Source of the DNA: CAZODA01 sp964578485
GTDB taxonomy: Bacteria; Bacteroidota; Bacteroidia; Bacteroidales; Marinilabiliaceae
Reading direction: 5' to 3'
NCBI GenBank assembly: GCA_964578485.1
Contig: CAZODA010000048.1
Span: forward strand, 1 to 24,099
Length of the DNA stretch: 24,099 bases
Shown in pieces: positions 1-7,608 of the stretch (position 1 is the stretch's first letter; each line of letters starts with the position of its first letter). The notes under the pieces are model-generated. The model made no database searches. It saw nothing but the letters and a program-made list of their open reading frames with translations, and was not told the DNA's origin. The translations under genes and the position numbers were made by a program.

Positions 1-72
1 GAGTGGGGAAGTCTAATTGCCAAAATATGCGGAAATGAAGTTACTGATTACAAAATGAAGAAATGAAGAAAT

Positions 73-144
73 TAGTTGATGTGATGATTAGTAGATTAGT
101 TAATTAGTAGATTAGTTGATTAGCAGATTAGCAGATTAGCAAAT
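73..144. repeat. Period-8 minisatellite, about nine units
   Basis: Nine units stay in 8-bp register. The consensus is TAG(T/C)(A/T)(G/A)AT, with units such as TAGTAGAT, TAGTTGAT and TAGCAGAT. The unit at 81-88 (GTGATGAT) is the most diverged. The last three units form a TAGCAGAT, TAGCAGAT, TAGCAAAT subgroup, which suggests local duplication. Related fragments recur near 685-700 and 875-897. It has no coding role that I can see. Confidence 0.8.
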
Positions 145-416
145 TGAAAATGTTGAGGACAACGTCGTTTAGATGGGGTTAGTTATCAATTTTTAATGTA
201 CTCAATGCATCCAGCTTTGAGAAAGGTTTGAATCATGCAAATAACTGCTCCACTTTTTAAGGGGAGCTGTCCGAAGGACTGAGGGGTTAAACTGGTTAAA
301 CAGAATTAACTTTATTATAACACAACTACAGCTCCACTTTTGCACGGAAGAAATTATTTGCATGATTTCCCCGTAAGAAATATAATTTTCGTATAATGAT
401 TTTTACTAACTATTTA

Positions 417-600
417 AAACCCCGAAGGGGTGATATTATTGTAGTAAACGAATCATTATCAGGCAGATAGAACCCCGAAGGGGGTGAAATTATTGTAGAA
501 AAACATGACTACCAGATAGTTGATCCCGCCTGGGTTCATTGTTTTATTAAAATATATCCGATAAAAAACACAGACGGGAGACATTATTGTAGTGAAAAGG
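417..600. repeat. REP-like units with ATTATTGTAG tail
   Basis: Two close copies lie at about 417-450 and 470-505. Each has a small palindrome, CCCCGAAGGGG or CCCCGAAGGGGG, followed by TGATATTATTGTAG or TGAAATTATTGTAG and an A-rich end. A third, more diverged unit at about 570-600 keeps GACATTATTGTAGTG but has a different GC-rich head. A short hairpin plus a conserved tail resembles repetitive extragenic palindromes. The role is not known from the sequence. Confidence 0.65.
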
Positions 601-610
601 TGACCAACAA

Positions 611-638
611 ATTGAAAATGGAAAATTGAAAATGGAAA
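611..638. repeat. Perfect 14-bp direct repeat
   Basis: The 14-bp unit ATTGAAAATGGAAA occurs twice, head to tail, at 611-624 and 625-638. It runs straight into the second copy of the dispersed AATGTTGAG motif. This is a simple tandem duplication with no coding role. Confidence 0.8.
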
Positions 639-732
639 ATGTTGAGAACTACGTCGTTGAGGACTACGTTGTTGAGAAAGGTTTAAATTAGTTGATTAGG
701 TCATCGAAGATCGCAAATTAACAGGAATTAAT

Positions 733-813
733 AGGCTGAAAGCCTATAATAATATAGCCCCACGCAACGCGTGGGGTTAGTGATTACCACCACTCACTGC
801 GCCTTGAAGAGGC
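733..813. repeat. Cluster of three small palindromes
   Basis: Three hairpin-forming palindromes stand in a row: AGGCT-GAA-AGCCT at 733-745, an 8-bp perfect stem CCCCACGC/GCGTGGGG with loop AAC at 758-776, and GCCT(TGAAG)AGGC at 801-813. Two of the three carry a GAA-containing loop. The arrangement looks like a composite REP/BIME-type element. No transposase is present in the window. Confidence 0.6.
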
Positions 814-968
814 AACATAAATTTTAATGTTGAGGGCTACGTCGTTTAGAGGGGTTTTTGACCTATTACAACGAATTAGCAGATTAATTAATTAGAACAA
901 CAATTACGAATTACAAATTATGAAGACGTCAAAGGGTTCACGCAAAGACCGCAAAGATATTAATGTGG

Positions 969-1026
969 TAGAGACGCACTGCTGTGCGTCTTTATAAGAC
1001 ATGGACACGACATGTCATGTCCCTAC
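969..1026. repeat. Paired inverted repeats (REP-like)
   Basis: A perfect 8-bp stem AGACGCAC/GTGCGTCT with a 4-nt loop (972-991) is followed by a near-perfect palindrome at 1003-1022 centred on GACATGTC. GTAG on the left (968-971) and CTAC on the right (1023-1026) flank the pair as mirror-image ends. From general knowledge, similar GTAG...CTAC palindromes are frequent intergenic repeats in Bacteroidota. No coding role. Confidence 0.65.
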
Positions 1027-1066
1027 AATCATACCTTGTAAATCGTTTCTACTGATTACTGATTAC

Positions 1067-1164
1067 TGTTCATTGTTCATTGTTCGTTGTTCATTGTTCA
1101 TTGTTCATTGATCATTGTTCATTGATCATTGATCATTGTTCATTGATCATTGTTCATTGATCAT
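1067..1164. repeat. Period-7 minisatellite, 14 units
   Basis: Fourteen heptamers run without a register break. They are TGTTCAT (A), TGATCAT (B) and one TGTTCGT (C), in the order A A C A A A B A B B A B A B. The right half shows an AB (14-bp) higher-order pattern. The two ACTGATT heptamers just to the left (from about 1051) keep the same period. The last base of the array is the first base of the TTA that forms the stop codon of the leftward queF-like gene. Confidence 0.9.
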
Positions 1165-1604
1165 TACAAAGTCACAGTCCACTGATCTTCGATATTGTTT
1201 TTCCAATCGGTGAATTCTTCTTTTCCACCTCGTGCTTTCCAATCAGAATCAATAGTCAGCTTTGAACTTATACCACCACGAGGATTAAAGACCATAACAA
1301 TACGTATCCTTTCAGGTTCGTAAACTTTCATTAGATGCTCATAAAAAACATTGATAAGCCTTTCATAGGAAACTGTAATATTCCTTAAATGATAAGCATA
1401 TATTTTGAGTGATTTGAGTTCAATAATTTTATCTTTTGGGTAAAAAGCTATGAAAACATTTGCAAAATCAGGCTGCTCTTGAACTCCCAAGAAAGTGAAT
1501 TCAGGAATTTTGATTTTAATTTCATAAGCTCCCTCTGAGGGATTCGGTAGAGATTTTAATATTGAAGAATCAATGTCTTTGTAAGTAAGTATTTTTTTAT
1601 CCAT
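1164..1604 (-). CDS. QueF-like protein, catalytic Cys absent
   Basis: The 146-residue product belongs to the QueF family (preQ0 to preQ1 reductase in queuosine synthesis, T-fold). Visible family marks are PEFTFLG (34-40), QPDFA (44-48), the QueF motif ELKSLKIY (62-69), RN (74-75), YE (80-81) and FNPRGGIS (106-113). Aligned by eye with Bacillus subtilis QueF, the nucleophilic Cys55 position is Gly40, with one residue missing nearby, and His96 is Tyr80. Asp62 (here D46) and Glu97 (here E81) are kept. It may therefore bind a deazapurine yet not do canonical nitrile reduction. Start: ATG at 1604 was chosen because upstream in-frame codons give an unrelated cysteine-rich extension and a TACCTTTG promoter element lies at 1633-1640. 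It diverges from rlmD. Family is sure; activity is not. Confidence 0.8.
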   Translation of the reverse strand: MDKKILTYKDIDSSILKSLPNPSEGAYEIKIKIPEFTFLGVQEQPDFANVFIAFYPKDKIIELKSLKIYAYHLRNITVSYERLINVFYEHLMKVYEPERIRIVMVFNPRGGISSKLTIDSDWKARGGKEEFTDWKNNIEDQWTVTL

Positions 1605-1632
1605 TTTTTTGCTATAATGATTTAACAAAATG

Positions 1633-1640
1633 CAAAGGTA
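1633..1640 (-). promoter_or_regulatory. Promoter -7 element for queF-like gene
   Basis: On the minus strand this reads TACCTTTG, a full match to the Bacteroidota -7 consensus TAnnTTTG. It lies 28 nt upstream of the ATG at 1604. A TTTG that could serve as the -33 element lies at 1665-1668, at slightly longer than usual spacing. Not tested. Confidence 0.55.
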
Positions 1641-1674
1641 GCTAAAAATAGCATCCTTACTGTGCAAAAAACAA

Positions 1675-1682
1675 TATATTTG
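1675..1682 (+). promoter_or_regulatory. Promoter -7 element for rlmD
   Basis: TATATTTG is an exact match to TAnnTTTG, 17 nt before the rlmD ATG. The implied leader is only about 10 nt. No convincing -33 TTG/TTTG is seen at the expected distance. The 95-bp gap is shared with the divergent queF-like promoter. Confidence 0.5.
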
Positions 1683-1699
1683 TAACTTAAAATTATTAC

Positions 1700-3109
1700 A
1701 TGGCACGAAAAAGGAAAAAGAGACCTTTACTTGAGAGGGTGCTTGTTACTGATATAGCTTCTGAAGGCAAAGCTCTTGGAAAAGTAAATGATAAAGTTGT
1801 ATTTATTTCAAATACTGTTCCCGGGGATATTGTTGATGTTCAGGTAACAAGAAAAAGGAAAAAGTTTTATGAAGGCTTTCCTGTAAAATTCCATTATTAT
1901 TCGGATATACGGGTTGAACCATTTTGTGAACATTTTGGTATCTGTGGAGGGTGTAAATGGCAGTCGCTTCCTTATAAAGAGCAATTGTTTTATAAGCAGA
2001 AGGAGGTCATTAATAATTTAAGCAGAATAGCTAAAGTGGTCTTACCTGAAATTTACCCTATTATTCCCTCTCCTGCTGATACTTTTTATCGTAATAAGCT
2101 TGAATTTACCTTCACCAACAAGCGATGGTTGACAAGTGAAGAAATAGAAAGTGGCTTAGAAATTACTGATAACAACGCACTTGGCTTTCATGTTTCGGGT
2201 AGGTATGATAAGGTTGTTGATATAAAAAAATGCCACCTGCAACCGGATCCTTCTAATGATATACGTCTTGAGATAAAAGACTATGCCCTTAAAAATAAGA
2301 TGTCATTTTTTGATATTAATGTTCAAAAAGGATTTTTAAGAACATTAATAATCCGTACTTCATCTATAGGAGAAGTTATGGTAATTATATCTTTTTTCAC
2401 TGATGACATGAATGCTCGAAATTTATTATTCGAGCATCTAAATAAAAAATTCCCTTCTGTTACATCCTGGATGTATGTTATAAATTCAAAGGCTAATGAT
2501 ACAATAATGGATTTGGATATATGCCTTTATGCAGGTCGCAATCATATTTTTGAATCTATGGGTGATCTGAAATTTAAAATTGGACCGAAATCTTTTTTTC
2601 AAACAAATTTTAAACAGGCATTTCGTTTATATAGTGTTGTGTTGGAATTCGCAGAACTTACAGGTCGGGAAACAGTATATGACTTATATACAGGAACCGG
2701 CACCATTGCAAATTTTGTTGCCGGGCAAGCAAATAAAGTTGTTGGCATAGAGAATGTTCCTGAGGCTATAGATGATGCCCGTGAAAATTCCCTTATTAAT
2801 AAAATTGATAATACTGTATTTTTAAGCGGTGATATAAAGGATATATTCAATGTTGAATTATTTGAACACCACGGTCATCCTGATATAGTTATTACAGATC
2901 CTCCGAGGGCAGGAATGCATTCCGATGTAGTACAAACTTTAATTAATGCAGCAGCTGATAAAATAGTTTATGTTAGTTGTAATCCTGCAACACAGGCCAG
3001 AGATATTAACATCTTGGATGTTTCATACAGAGTTGTCAAAGTGCAGCCTGTCGATATGTTTCCACATACTCATCATGTCGAAAATATAGTCTTGTTGGAA
3101 AAGCGATAA
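1700..3109 (+). CDS. rlmD: 23S rRNA m5U methyltransferase RlmD
   Basis: The 469-residue product is a TrmA/RlmD-type RNA (uracil-5-)-methyltransferase; the best fit is RlmD (RumA), which methylates U1939 of 23S rRNA using SAM. An N-terminal TRAM domain (about residues 10-65) is followed by a [4Fe-4S]-cluster cysteine set C76-x5-C82-x2-C85 plus C178. The SAM-binding motif DLYTGTGTIAN is near residue 330, DPPRAG lies further on, and the nucleophile is Cys427 in VSCNP. The basic N-terminus (ARKRKKRP) fits RNA binding. Length is usual for the family. The ATG start lies right after a TATATTTG promoter element. The exact target base is inferred, since some bacteria use one homologue for other m5U sites. 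Confidence 0.93.
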   Translation: MARKRKKRPLLERVLVTDIASEGKALGKVNDKVVFISNTVPGDIVDVQVTRKRKKFYEGFPVKFHYYSDIRVEPFCEHFGICGGCKWQSLPYKEQLFYKQKEVINNLSRIAKVVLPEIYPIIPSPADTFYRNKLEFTFTNKRWLTSEEIESGLEITDNNALGFHVSGRYDKVVDIKKCHLQPDPSNDIRLEIKDYALKNKMSFFDINVQKGFLRTLIIRTSSIGEVMVIISFFTDDMNARNLLFEHLNKKFPSVTSWMYVINSKANDTIMDLDICLYAGRNHIFESMGDLKFKIGPKSFFQTNFKQAFRLYSVVLEFAELTGRETVYDLYTGTGTIANFVAGQANKVVGIENVPEAIDDARENSLINKIDNTVFLSGDIKDIFNVELFEHHGHPDIVITDPPRAGMHSDVVQTLINAAADKIVYVSCNPATQARDINILDVSYRVVKVQPVDMFPHTHHVENIVLLEKR

Positions 3110-3251
3110 AAAATTATGTTATTTTGGCTATCTTGTAAAGCCTGTCATAATCACAAAAATTAATTTGCATTTTTTTATCTGTAATAAACCCTCCTTTACT
3201 GTTTAATTTAAAGGTGCTTGTTACGGGATAATATCAATTTAAACGCTTAAT

Positions 3252-4001
3252 ATGGGAAACAATAAGCATTTATCATTTCTCAATGATCCTGATATTATTG
3301 GACAGGCAGGAATAGATTATTGGAATAACAAAGTTCCAAAAGATGTGGAAATTAAGGTATGGAGCGATATTGCTGAAATTGATGTTTTACCGGTAAATTA
3401 TTTGTTTCGATCTTTTCATGAAATGCCATGTTTAGAGCAGAAGGCTCTTATGCTAAGTAGAGGAGAAATTTTAGATGTAGGTGCAGGCATGGGAAGTCAT
3501 GCTTTATATCTTCAAAACAAAGGGAAAAATGTTACTGCCATGGATATTTCTCCATTGGCTTGTGAGGTTATGAGAACTCGAAAAATTAAAAAAGTAATTA
3601 ATGATAATTTTTTTTCGTGGGAAGGGCAACAAAAATTCGATACTATATTAATGCTCATGAATGGTATTGGAATATGTGGAACTATTCAAGGTTTAGAATT
3701 GTTTTTTGATATAGCACGGAAACTTTTAAAAACTGATGGGCAGATTATTATGGATTCATCGGATCTTCGTTATCTTTTTAATGAGGATAGCAGTAATATA
3801 TTATCTAAGCTGAATAAAAAATATTATGGTGAAGTGCTATATAGAATGAGCTATAATGGGGTGACAGGTAAAAAGTTCCCATGGTTGTTTATTGATGATG
3901 AATTAATGAAATATTATGCTGAAAAAAATGGCTTCAAATTTGAAAAAATAGCAGAAGGCACACATTACGATTATCTTGGGCGGCTTTGTGTTACAAGTTG
4001 A
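3252..4001 (+). CDS. Class I SAM-dependent methyltransferase
   Basis: The 249-residue protein has a Rossmann-fold SAM-binding core. Motif I is ILDVGAGMGS (73-82), followed by the acidic residue in VTAMDIS (95-100) that should bind the SAM ribose, and a DTILMLMNGIG strand in the motif IV position. No transmembrane segment or signal peptide is seen. The substrate cannot be told from the sequence; small-molecule or lipid targets are as likely as nucleic acid. It stands alone between rlmD (142 bp upstream) and ileS (promoter within the 144-bp gap), so context gives no pathway. Confidence 0.85.
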   Translation: MGNNKHLSFLNDPDIIGQAGIDYWNNKVPKDVEIKVWSDIAEIDVLPVNYLFRSFHEMPCLEQKALMLSRGEILDVGAGMGSHALYLQNKGKNVTAMDISPLACEVMRTRKIKKVINDNFFSWEGQQKFDTILMLMNGIGICGTIQGLELFFDIARKLLKTDGQIIMDSSDLRYLFNEDSSNILSKLNKKYYGEVLYRMSYNGVTGKKFPWLFIDDELMKYYAEKNGFKFEKIAEGTHYDYLGRLCVTS

Positions 4002-4085
4002 CCACTTTTTGTAGAATGCTGTGAATAACAATGCAGAGTAAATGAATTTAAAATAAGCTAAATAGATATTGTTACTGCAGGTTAC

Positions 4086-4116
4086 TTGCATTTCATGCCG
4101 TCAAACTCTATATTTG
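4086..4116 (+). promoter_or_regulatory. ileS promoter, -33 TTG and -7 TATATTTG
   Basis: TTG at 4086-4088 and TATATTTG at 4109-4116 are separated by 20 nt, matching the Bacteroidota housekeeping promoter layout (TTG, about 19-21 nt, TAnnTTTG). The start site would fall near 4122. That rules against initiation codons at or before 4095 and supports ATG 4146 (or 4155) as the ileS start. Confidence 0.7.
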
Positions 4117-4145
4117 TAGGATTTTTTAAAGCAAGCTTAATAACG

Positions 4146-7100
4146 ATGCCAGAAATGAAGAAAAAATTTCCTGAATATAAAGGACTCGATCTTCCATTGA
4201 TAAATTTTGATGTATTAAAACAATGGGAGGAGAATAGGATTTTTGAAAAAAGTTTAGAATTACGTGAAGGGCATCCATCTTTTATTTTTTATGAAGGCCC
4301 CCCTTCGGCAAATGGAATGCCCGGAATTCATCATGTGATGTCAAGGGCTATTAAGGATGTTATTTGCCGCTATAAAACACAAAGGGGATACTTGGTTCAC
4401 CGTAAAGCAGGATGGGATACCCATGGTTTACCGGTGGAATTGAGCGTTGAAAAAAATCTTGGTATTACAAAAGATGATATAGGAAAAACAATAAGTGTTG
4501 AGGATTATAATAAGGCATGTCGTAAAGATGTAATGAAATACACAGATGCCTGGGTAGATCTTACGCAAAAAATTGGATATTGGGTTGATATGGATAATCC
4601 ATATATAACCTATGAAACTAAATATATTGAAACCCTATGGTGGATGCTTAAAGAACTGTATAATAAAGGACTTTTGTATAAAGGCTATACTATACAGCCA
4701 TATTCACCTGCCGCAGGAACCGGACTTAGCACACATGAACTCAACCAGCCGGGTTGCTACCGTGATGTGAAAGACACAAGCTGTACAGCGCAATTTAAAG
4801 TTGTTAAAAATAAAACTTCGGAGTTCTTATTCGATAATACGGATCAGGACCTTTTCTTTTTGGCATGGACTACCACACCATGGACTCTACCCTCAAACAC
4901 AGCACTTGCAGTAGGGGCAAATATCAATTATCTTAAAGTTGATACCTTTAATCCATATAGTAGTGAGCCACTTACAGTAATTCTTGCAAAGGATCTTTTA
5001 AATGCTTTTTTCAATGAAAAAAATGCAGACTTGAGTCTGAATGATTATAAGCCGGGAGATAAAGATATCCCTTATAAAATAACTGCCGAATTTAAAGGAC
5101 TTGAACTTGAAGGTATAAGATATGAACAACTAATCCCTTGGGTAAAGCCCGATGGTGATGCTTTTAGAATAATTGTTGGTGATTTCGTGACTACTGAAGA
5201 TGGTACAGGTATTGTGCATATTGCGCCAACTTTTGGTGCCGATGATGATAGAGTAGCAAAAACTGCAGGAATAGTTCCTATCTTGCTTATCGATAGGGAA
5301 GGGAAGACCCAGCCTATGGTAGATCGTAATGGAAAGTTTTATTTGATAAAAGATCTGGATCCTGATTTTATTAAAAATCAGCTTAACTTGTCTTTATATT
5401 CTGAGTTTTCGGGACGCTATGTGAAAAATGAATATGATGAAGCACTTAAAGAGTCTGATCCAACACTTGATATCGATTTAGCAGTAATGCTGAAAAAAGA
5501 AAATAAAGCTTTTAAAATTGAAAGATACGAACATAATTATCCACATTGCTGGCGTACCGATAAACCTGTGTTGTATTATCCTCTTGATAGTTGGTTTATA
5601 AAAACGACCGCGGTTCGTGATCAGTTATTAAAATTAAATTCAACAATTAATTGGAAGCCTGAAAGTACAGGAAGCGGACGTTTTGGAAAATGGCTGGAAA
5701 ATCTTGTAGATTGGAATTTAAGCAGATCAAGATATTGGGGAACCCCTCTTCCAATATGGAGGACAGAAGATGGAAACTCTGAAATTTGTATTGGATCGCT
5801 TAAAGAATTAATTGAAGAAATTGAAAAGTCTGTCGCGGCAGGAGTCATGGATGAAAATCCTTTTGAAGATTTTATTGTTGAAGATTTTAGCCGGGAGAAT
5901 TATGAGAAAATAGACTTACATAGACCTTATGTTGATGATATTGTTCTGGTAGATGAGAATGGTAAGCCTATGTATAGGGAGAAAGACCTTATTGATGTGT
6001 GGTTCGATTCGGGTGCTATGCCCTATGCTCAAATGCATTATCCTTTTGAAAATAAAGATGAGCTACCATTTCCGGCTGATTTTATTGCCGAAGGTGTGGA
6101 TCAAACCAGAGGTTGGTTTTTTACATTACACGCATTGTCAACTATGCTCTCGGATTCAGTAGCTTTTAAAAATATTATCTCTAATGGCCTTGTATTAGAC
6201 AAAAATGGAAATAAAATGTCTAAAAGGCTCGGAAATGCTGTTGATCCTTTTAAAGTTATTGAAGAATATGGAGCTGATACTCTCAGATGGTATTTGCTTA
6301 CTAATTCGCAGCCTTGGGATAATTTAAAGTTCGATATTTCCGGTGTTGATGAGGTGAAAAGAAAATTCTTTGGTACCTTATACAATACTTATTCATTTTT
6401 TGCACTTTATGCCAATGTTGATGGCTTTGTGGCAGCAGAAAAAAATATTCCCGTAGAAAATAGACCGGAAATTGACAGATGGATAATTTCTTTACTCAAC
6501 AGCTTGATAAAAGAAGTAACAAGCTCACTTGATGATTATGAGCCAACGAGGGCAGCACGTGCAATCCAGGATTTTGTTAATGATAATTTGAGTAACTGGT
6601 ATGTACGACTAAACCGTAGAAGATTTTGGGGTGGCGAATATGATGAAGATAAACTTGCAGCCTATCAAACATTATATCAATGTTTAAAAACCATTGCCAT
6701 ACTTGCAGCTCCTATCGCGCCCTTTTATATGGAACGCCTGTATAATGATCTGTTGGCTGTTTTTGCTAATGATAAAGCCAAATCTGTACACTTTGTTCTT
6801 ATGCCCCAAGTTGACGAGAAATATATTGATAAGGGCCTGGAGGAAAGAATGGAATATGCGCAGCAAATTTCATCAATGGTATTGGCTTTAAGAAGGAGGG
6901 TTGGAATAAAGGTTAGACAACCATTACAGAAGATTTTAATTCCTGTATTAAATGAATCATTTCAAGCCCAGCTTGAAAGTATAAAAGATTTAATTCTTGC
7001 AGAAGTAAATGTTAAAGAGTTGGAATTTTTAAAAGATACCGAAGGAGTAATGGTAAAAAAAATAAAACCAAACTTTAAATCCTTGGGGCCGAAATACAGT

Positions 7101-7583
7101 AAACTCATGAAGGGAATAGCTGCTGAGATAAACTCCATGAGTCCTGAGGACATTGACACTTTTGAAAAGAATAATAAGTTCACCATTATTGTCGATAATC
7201 AAGAAATTGTATTATTACCCGAAGACCTTGAAATTATTAGTGAGGATATTCCTGGATGGCTTGTGACTAACGAAGGAAAAATTACCGTAGCACTTGATAT
7301 TCAGATAACTGAAAATTTAAGACAGGAAGGAATAGCGAGAGAACTGATTAATAGAATTCAAAATTTAAGGAAAGAAAGTGGCTTTGATGTTACAGATAAA
7401 ATTAAATTATCAATAAAAAGACATCAAAAAATTGACGAAGCAGTAGAAAATTTTAAAAATTATATTGGAACTCAGACACTTGCAAGTGAAATAAATCTTG
7501 TAAATGAGTGTAACGACAATGCATTGATCAACGTAGAAGTTGATACTGATGTAGAAACTGCAATTTGTATAGAAAAATTATAA
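4146..7583 (+). CDS. ileS: Isoleucyl-tRNA synthetase, type 2-like
   Basis: This cytoplasmic class I synthetase charges tRNA-Ile. The 1145-residue length and sequence style fit the type 2 (eukaryote-like) group. Seen: GPPSANGMPGIHH (51-63), where the HxGH signature is replaced by G60-I-H-H63; the CP1 editing domain with TTPWTLPSNTALA and GTGIVHIAPTFGADD; WFDSGAMPYAQ; DQTRGWF; KMSKR; then the anticodon-binding and C-terminal domains. Start: ATG 4146 follows the promoter; ATG 4155 (MKKKFPEYKG) is an equally plausible start by comparison with relatives. An in-frame upstream extension is rejected. From published work on type 2 IleRS, type 2 enzymes resist mupirocin and a GxHH motif raises that resistance further, so this organism may be naturally resistant. 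A dksA-like gene follows 25 bp downstream. Confidence 0.95.
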   Translation: MPEMKKKFPEYKGLDLPLINFDVLKQWEENRIFEKSLELREGHPSFIFYEGPPSANGMPGIHHVMSRAIKDVICRYKTQRGYLVHRKAGWDTHGLPVELSVEKNLGITKDDIGKTISVEDYNKACRKDVMKYTDAWVDLTQKIGYWVDMDNPYITYETKYIETLWWMLKELYNKGLLYKGYTIQPYSPAAGTGLSTHELNQPGCYRDVKDTSCTAQFKVVKNKTSEFLFDNTDQDLFFLAWTTTPWTLPSNTALAVGANINYLKVDTFNPYSSEPLTVILAKDLLNAFFNEKNADLSLNDYKPGDKDIPYKITAEFKGLELEGIRYEQLIPWVKPDGDAFRIIVGDFVTTEDGTGIVHIAPTFGADDDRVAKTAGIVPILLIDREGKTQPMVDRNGKFYLIKDLDPDFIKNQLNLSLYSEFSGRYVKNEYDEALKESDPTLDIDLAVMLKKENKAFKIERYEHNYPHCWRTDKPVLYYPLDSWFIKTTAVRDQLLKLNSTINWKPESTGSGRFGKWLENLVDWNLSRSRYWGTPLPIWRTEDGNSEICIGSLKELIEEIEKSVAAGVMDENPFEDFIVEDFSRENYEKIDLHRPYVDDIVLVDENGKPMYREKDLIDVWFDSGAMPYAQMHYPFENKDELPFPADFIAEGVDQTRGWFFTLHALSTMLSDSVAFKNIISNGLVLDKNGNKMSKRLGNAVDPFKVIEEYGADTLRWYLLTNSQPWDNLKFDISGVDEVKRKFFGTLYNTYSFFALYANVDGFVAAEKNIPVENRPEIDRWIISLLNSLIKEVTSSLDDYEPTRAARAIQDFVNDNLSNWYVRLNRRRFWGGEYDEDKLAAYQTLYQCLKTIAILAAPIAPFYMERLYNDLLAVFANDKAKSVHFVLMPQVDEKYIDKGLEERMEYAQQISSMVLALRRRVGIKVRQPLQKILIPVLNESFQAQLESIKDLILAEVNVKELEFLKDTEGVMVKKIKPNFKSLGPKYSKLMKGIAAEINSMSPEDIDTFEKNNKFTIIVDNQEIVLLPEDLEIISEDIPGWLVTNEGKITVALDIQITENLRQEGIARELINRIQNLRKESGFDVTDKIKLSIKRHQKIDEAVENFKNYIGTQTLASEINLVNECNDNALINVEVDTDVETAICIEKL

Positions 7584-7608
7584 TTGTTGTACCAAATATC
7601 CAATTATT

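Larger units (their letters stand above)
149..857. repeat. Dispersed repeat, three copies
   Basis: A motif of about 30 bp beginning AATGTTGAG and containing CTACGTCGTT or CAACGTCGTT occurs at 149-180, 638-658 (with an extra half copy to about 680) and 826-857. The first and third copies share the same tail (TTTAGA followed by a GGGG-containing stretch). All three lie in the same orientation. The spacing is irregular, so this is a dispersed family rather than a tandem array. Function unknown. Confidence 0.65.
1..1163. other. Gene-free repeat mosaic
   Basis: No open reading frame of believable coding character lies here on either strand. The stretch is built from short tandem repeats, perfect small palindromes and dispersed repeat motifs, separated by AT-rich filler; the individual parts are listed separately. 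Such patchworks of REP-like palindromes and simple repeats are common between genes in Bacteroidota genomes. No transposase, tRNA or rRNA was recognised. The left edge is cut by the window, so the neighbouring gene is unknown. Confidence 0.75.

Noticed and set aside
1067..1164. Repeat array considered as CRISPR
   Set aside because: Units are 7 bp, directly adjacent, with no unique spacers and no cas genes nearby; it is a minisatellite.
1605..1706. Upstream extension of the queF-like gene
   Set aside because: It adds a cysteine-rich stretch unlike the family, crosses the TACCTTTG promoter element and overlaps the rlmD start.
2599..2850. Minus-strand open frame inside rlmD
   Set aside because: Low-complexity shadow of a well-supported gene, with no recognisable domain or start context.
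4086..4145. N-terminal extension of ileS from TTG 4086
   Set aside because: The TTG and following bases fit the -33/-7 promoter, and the extra residues do not resemble IleRS N-termini.
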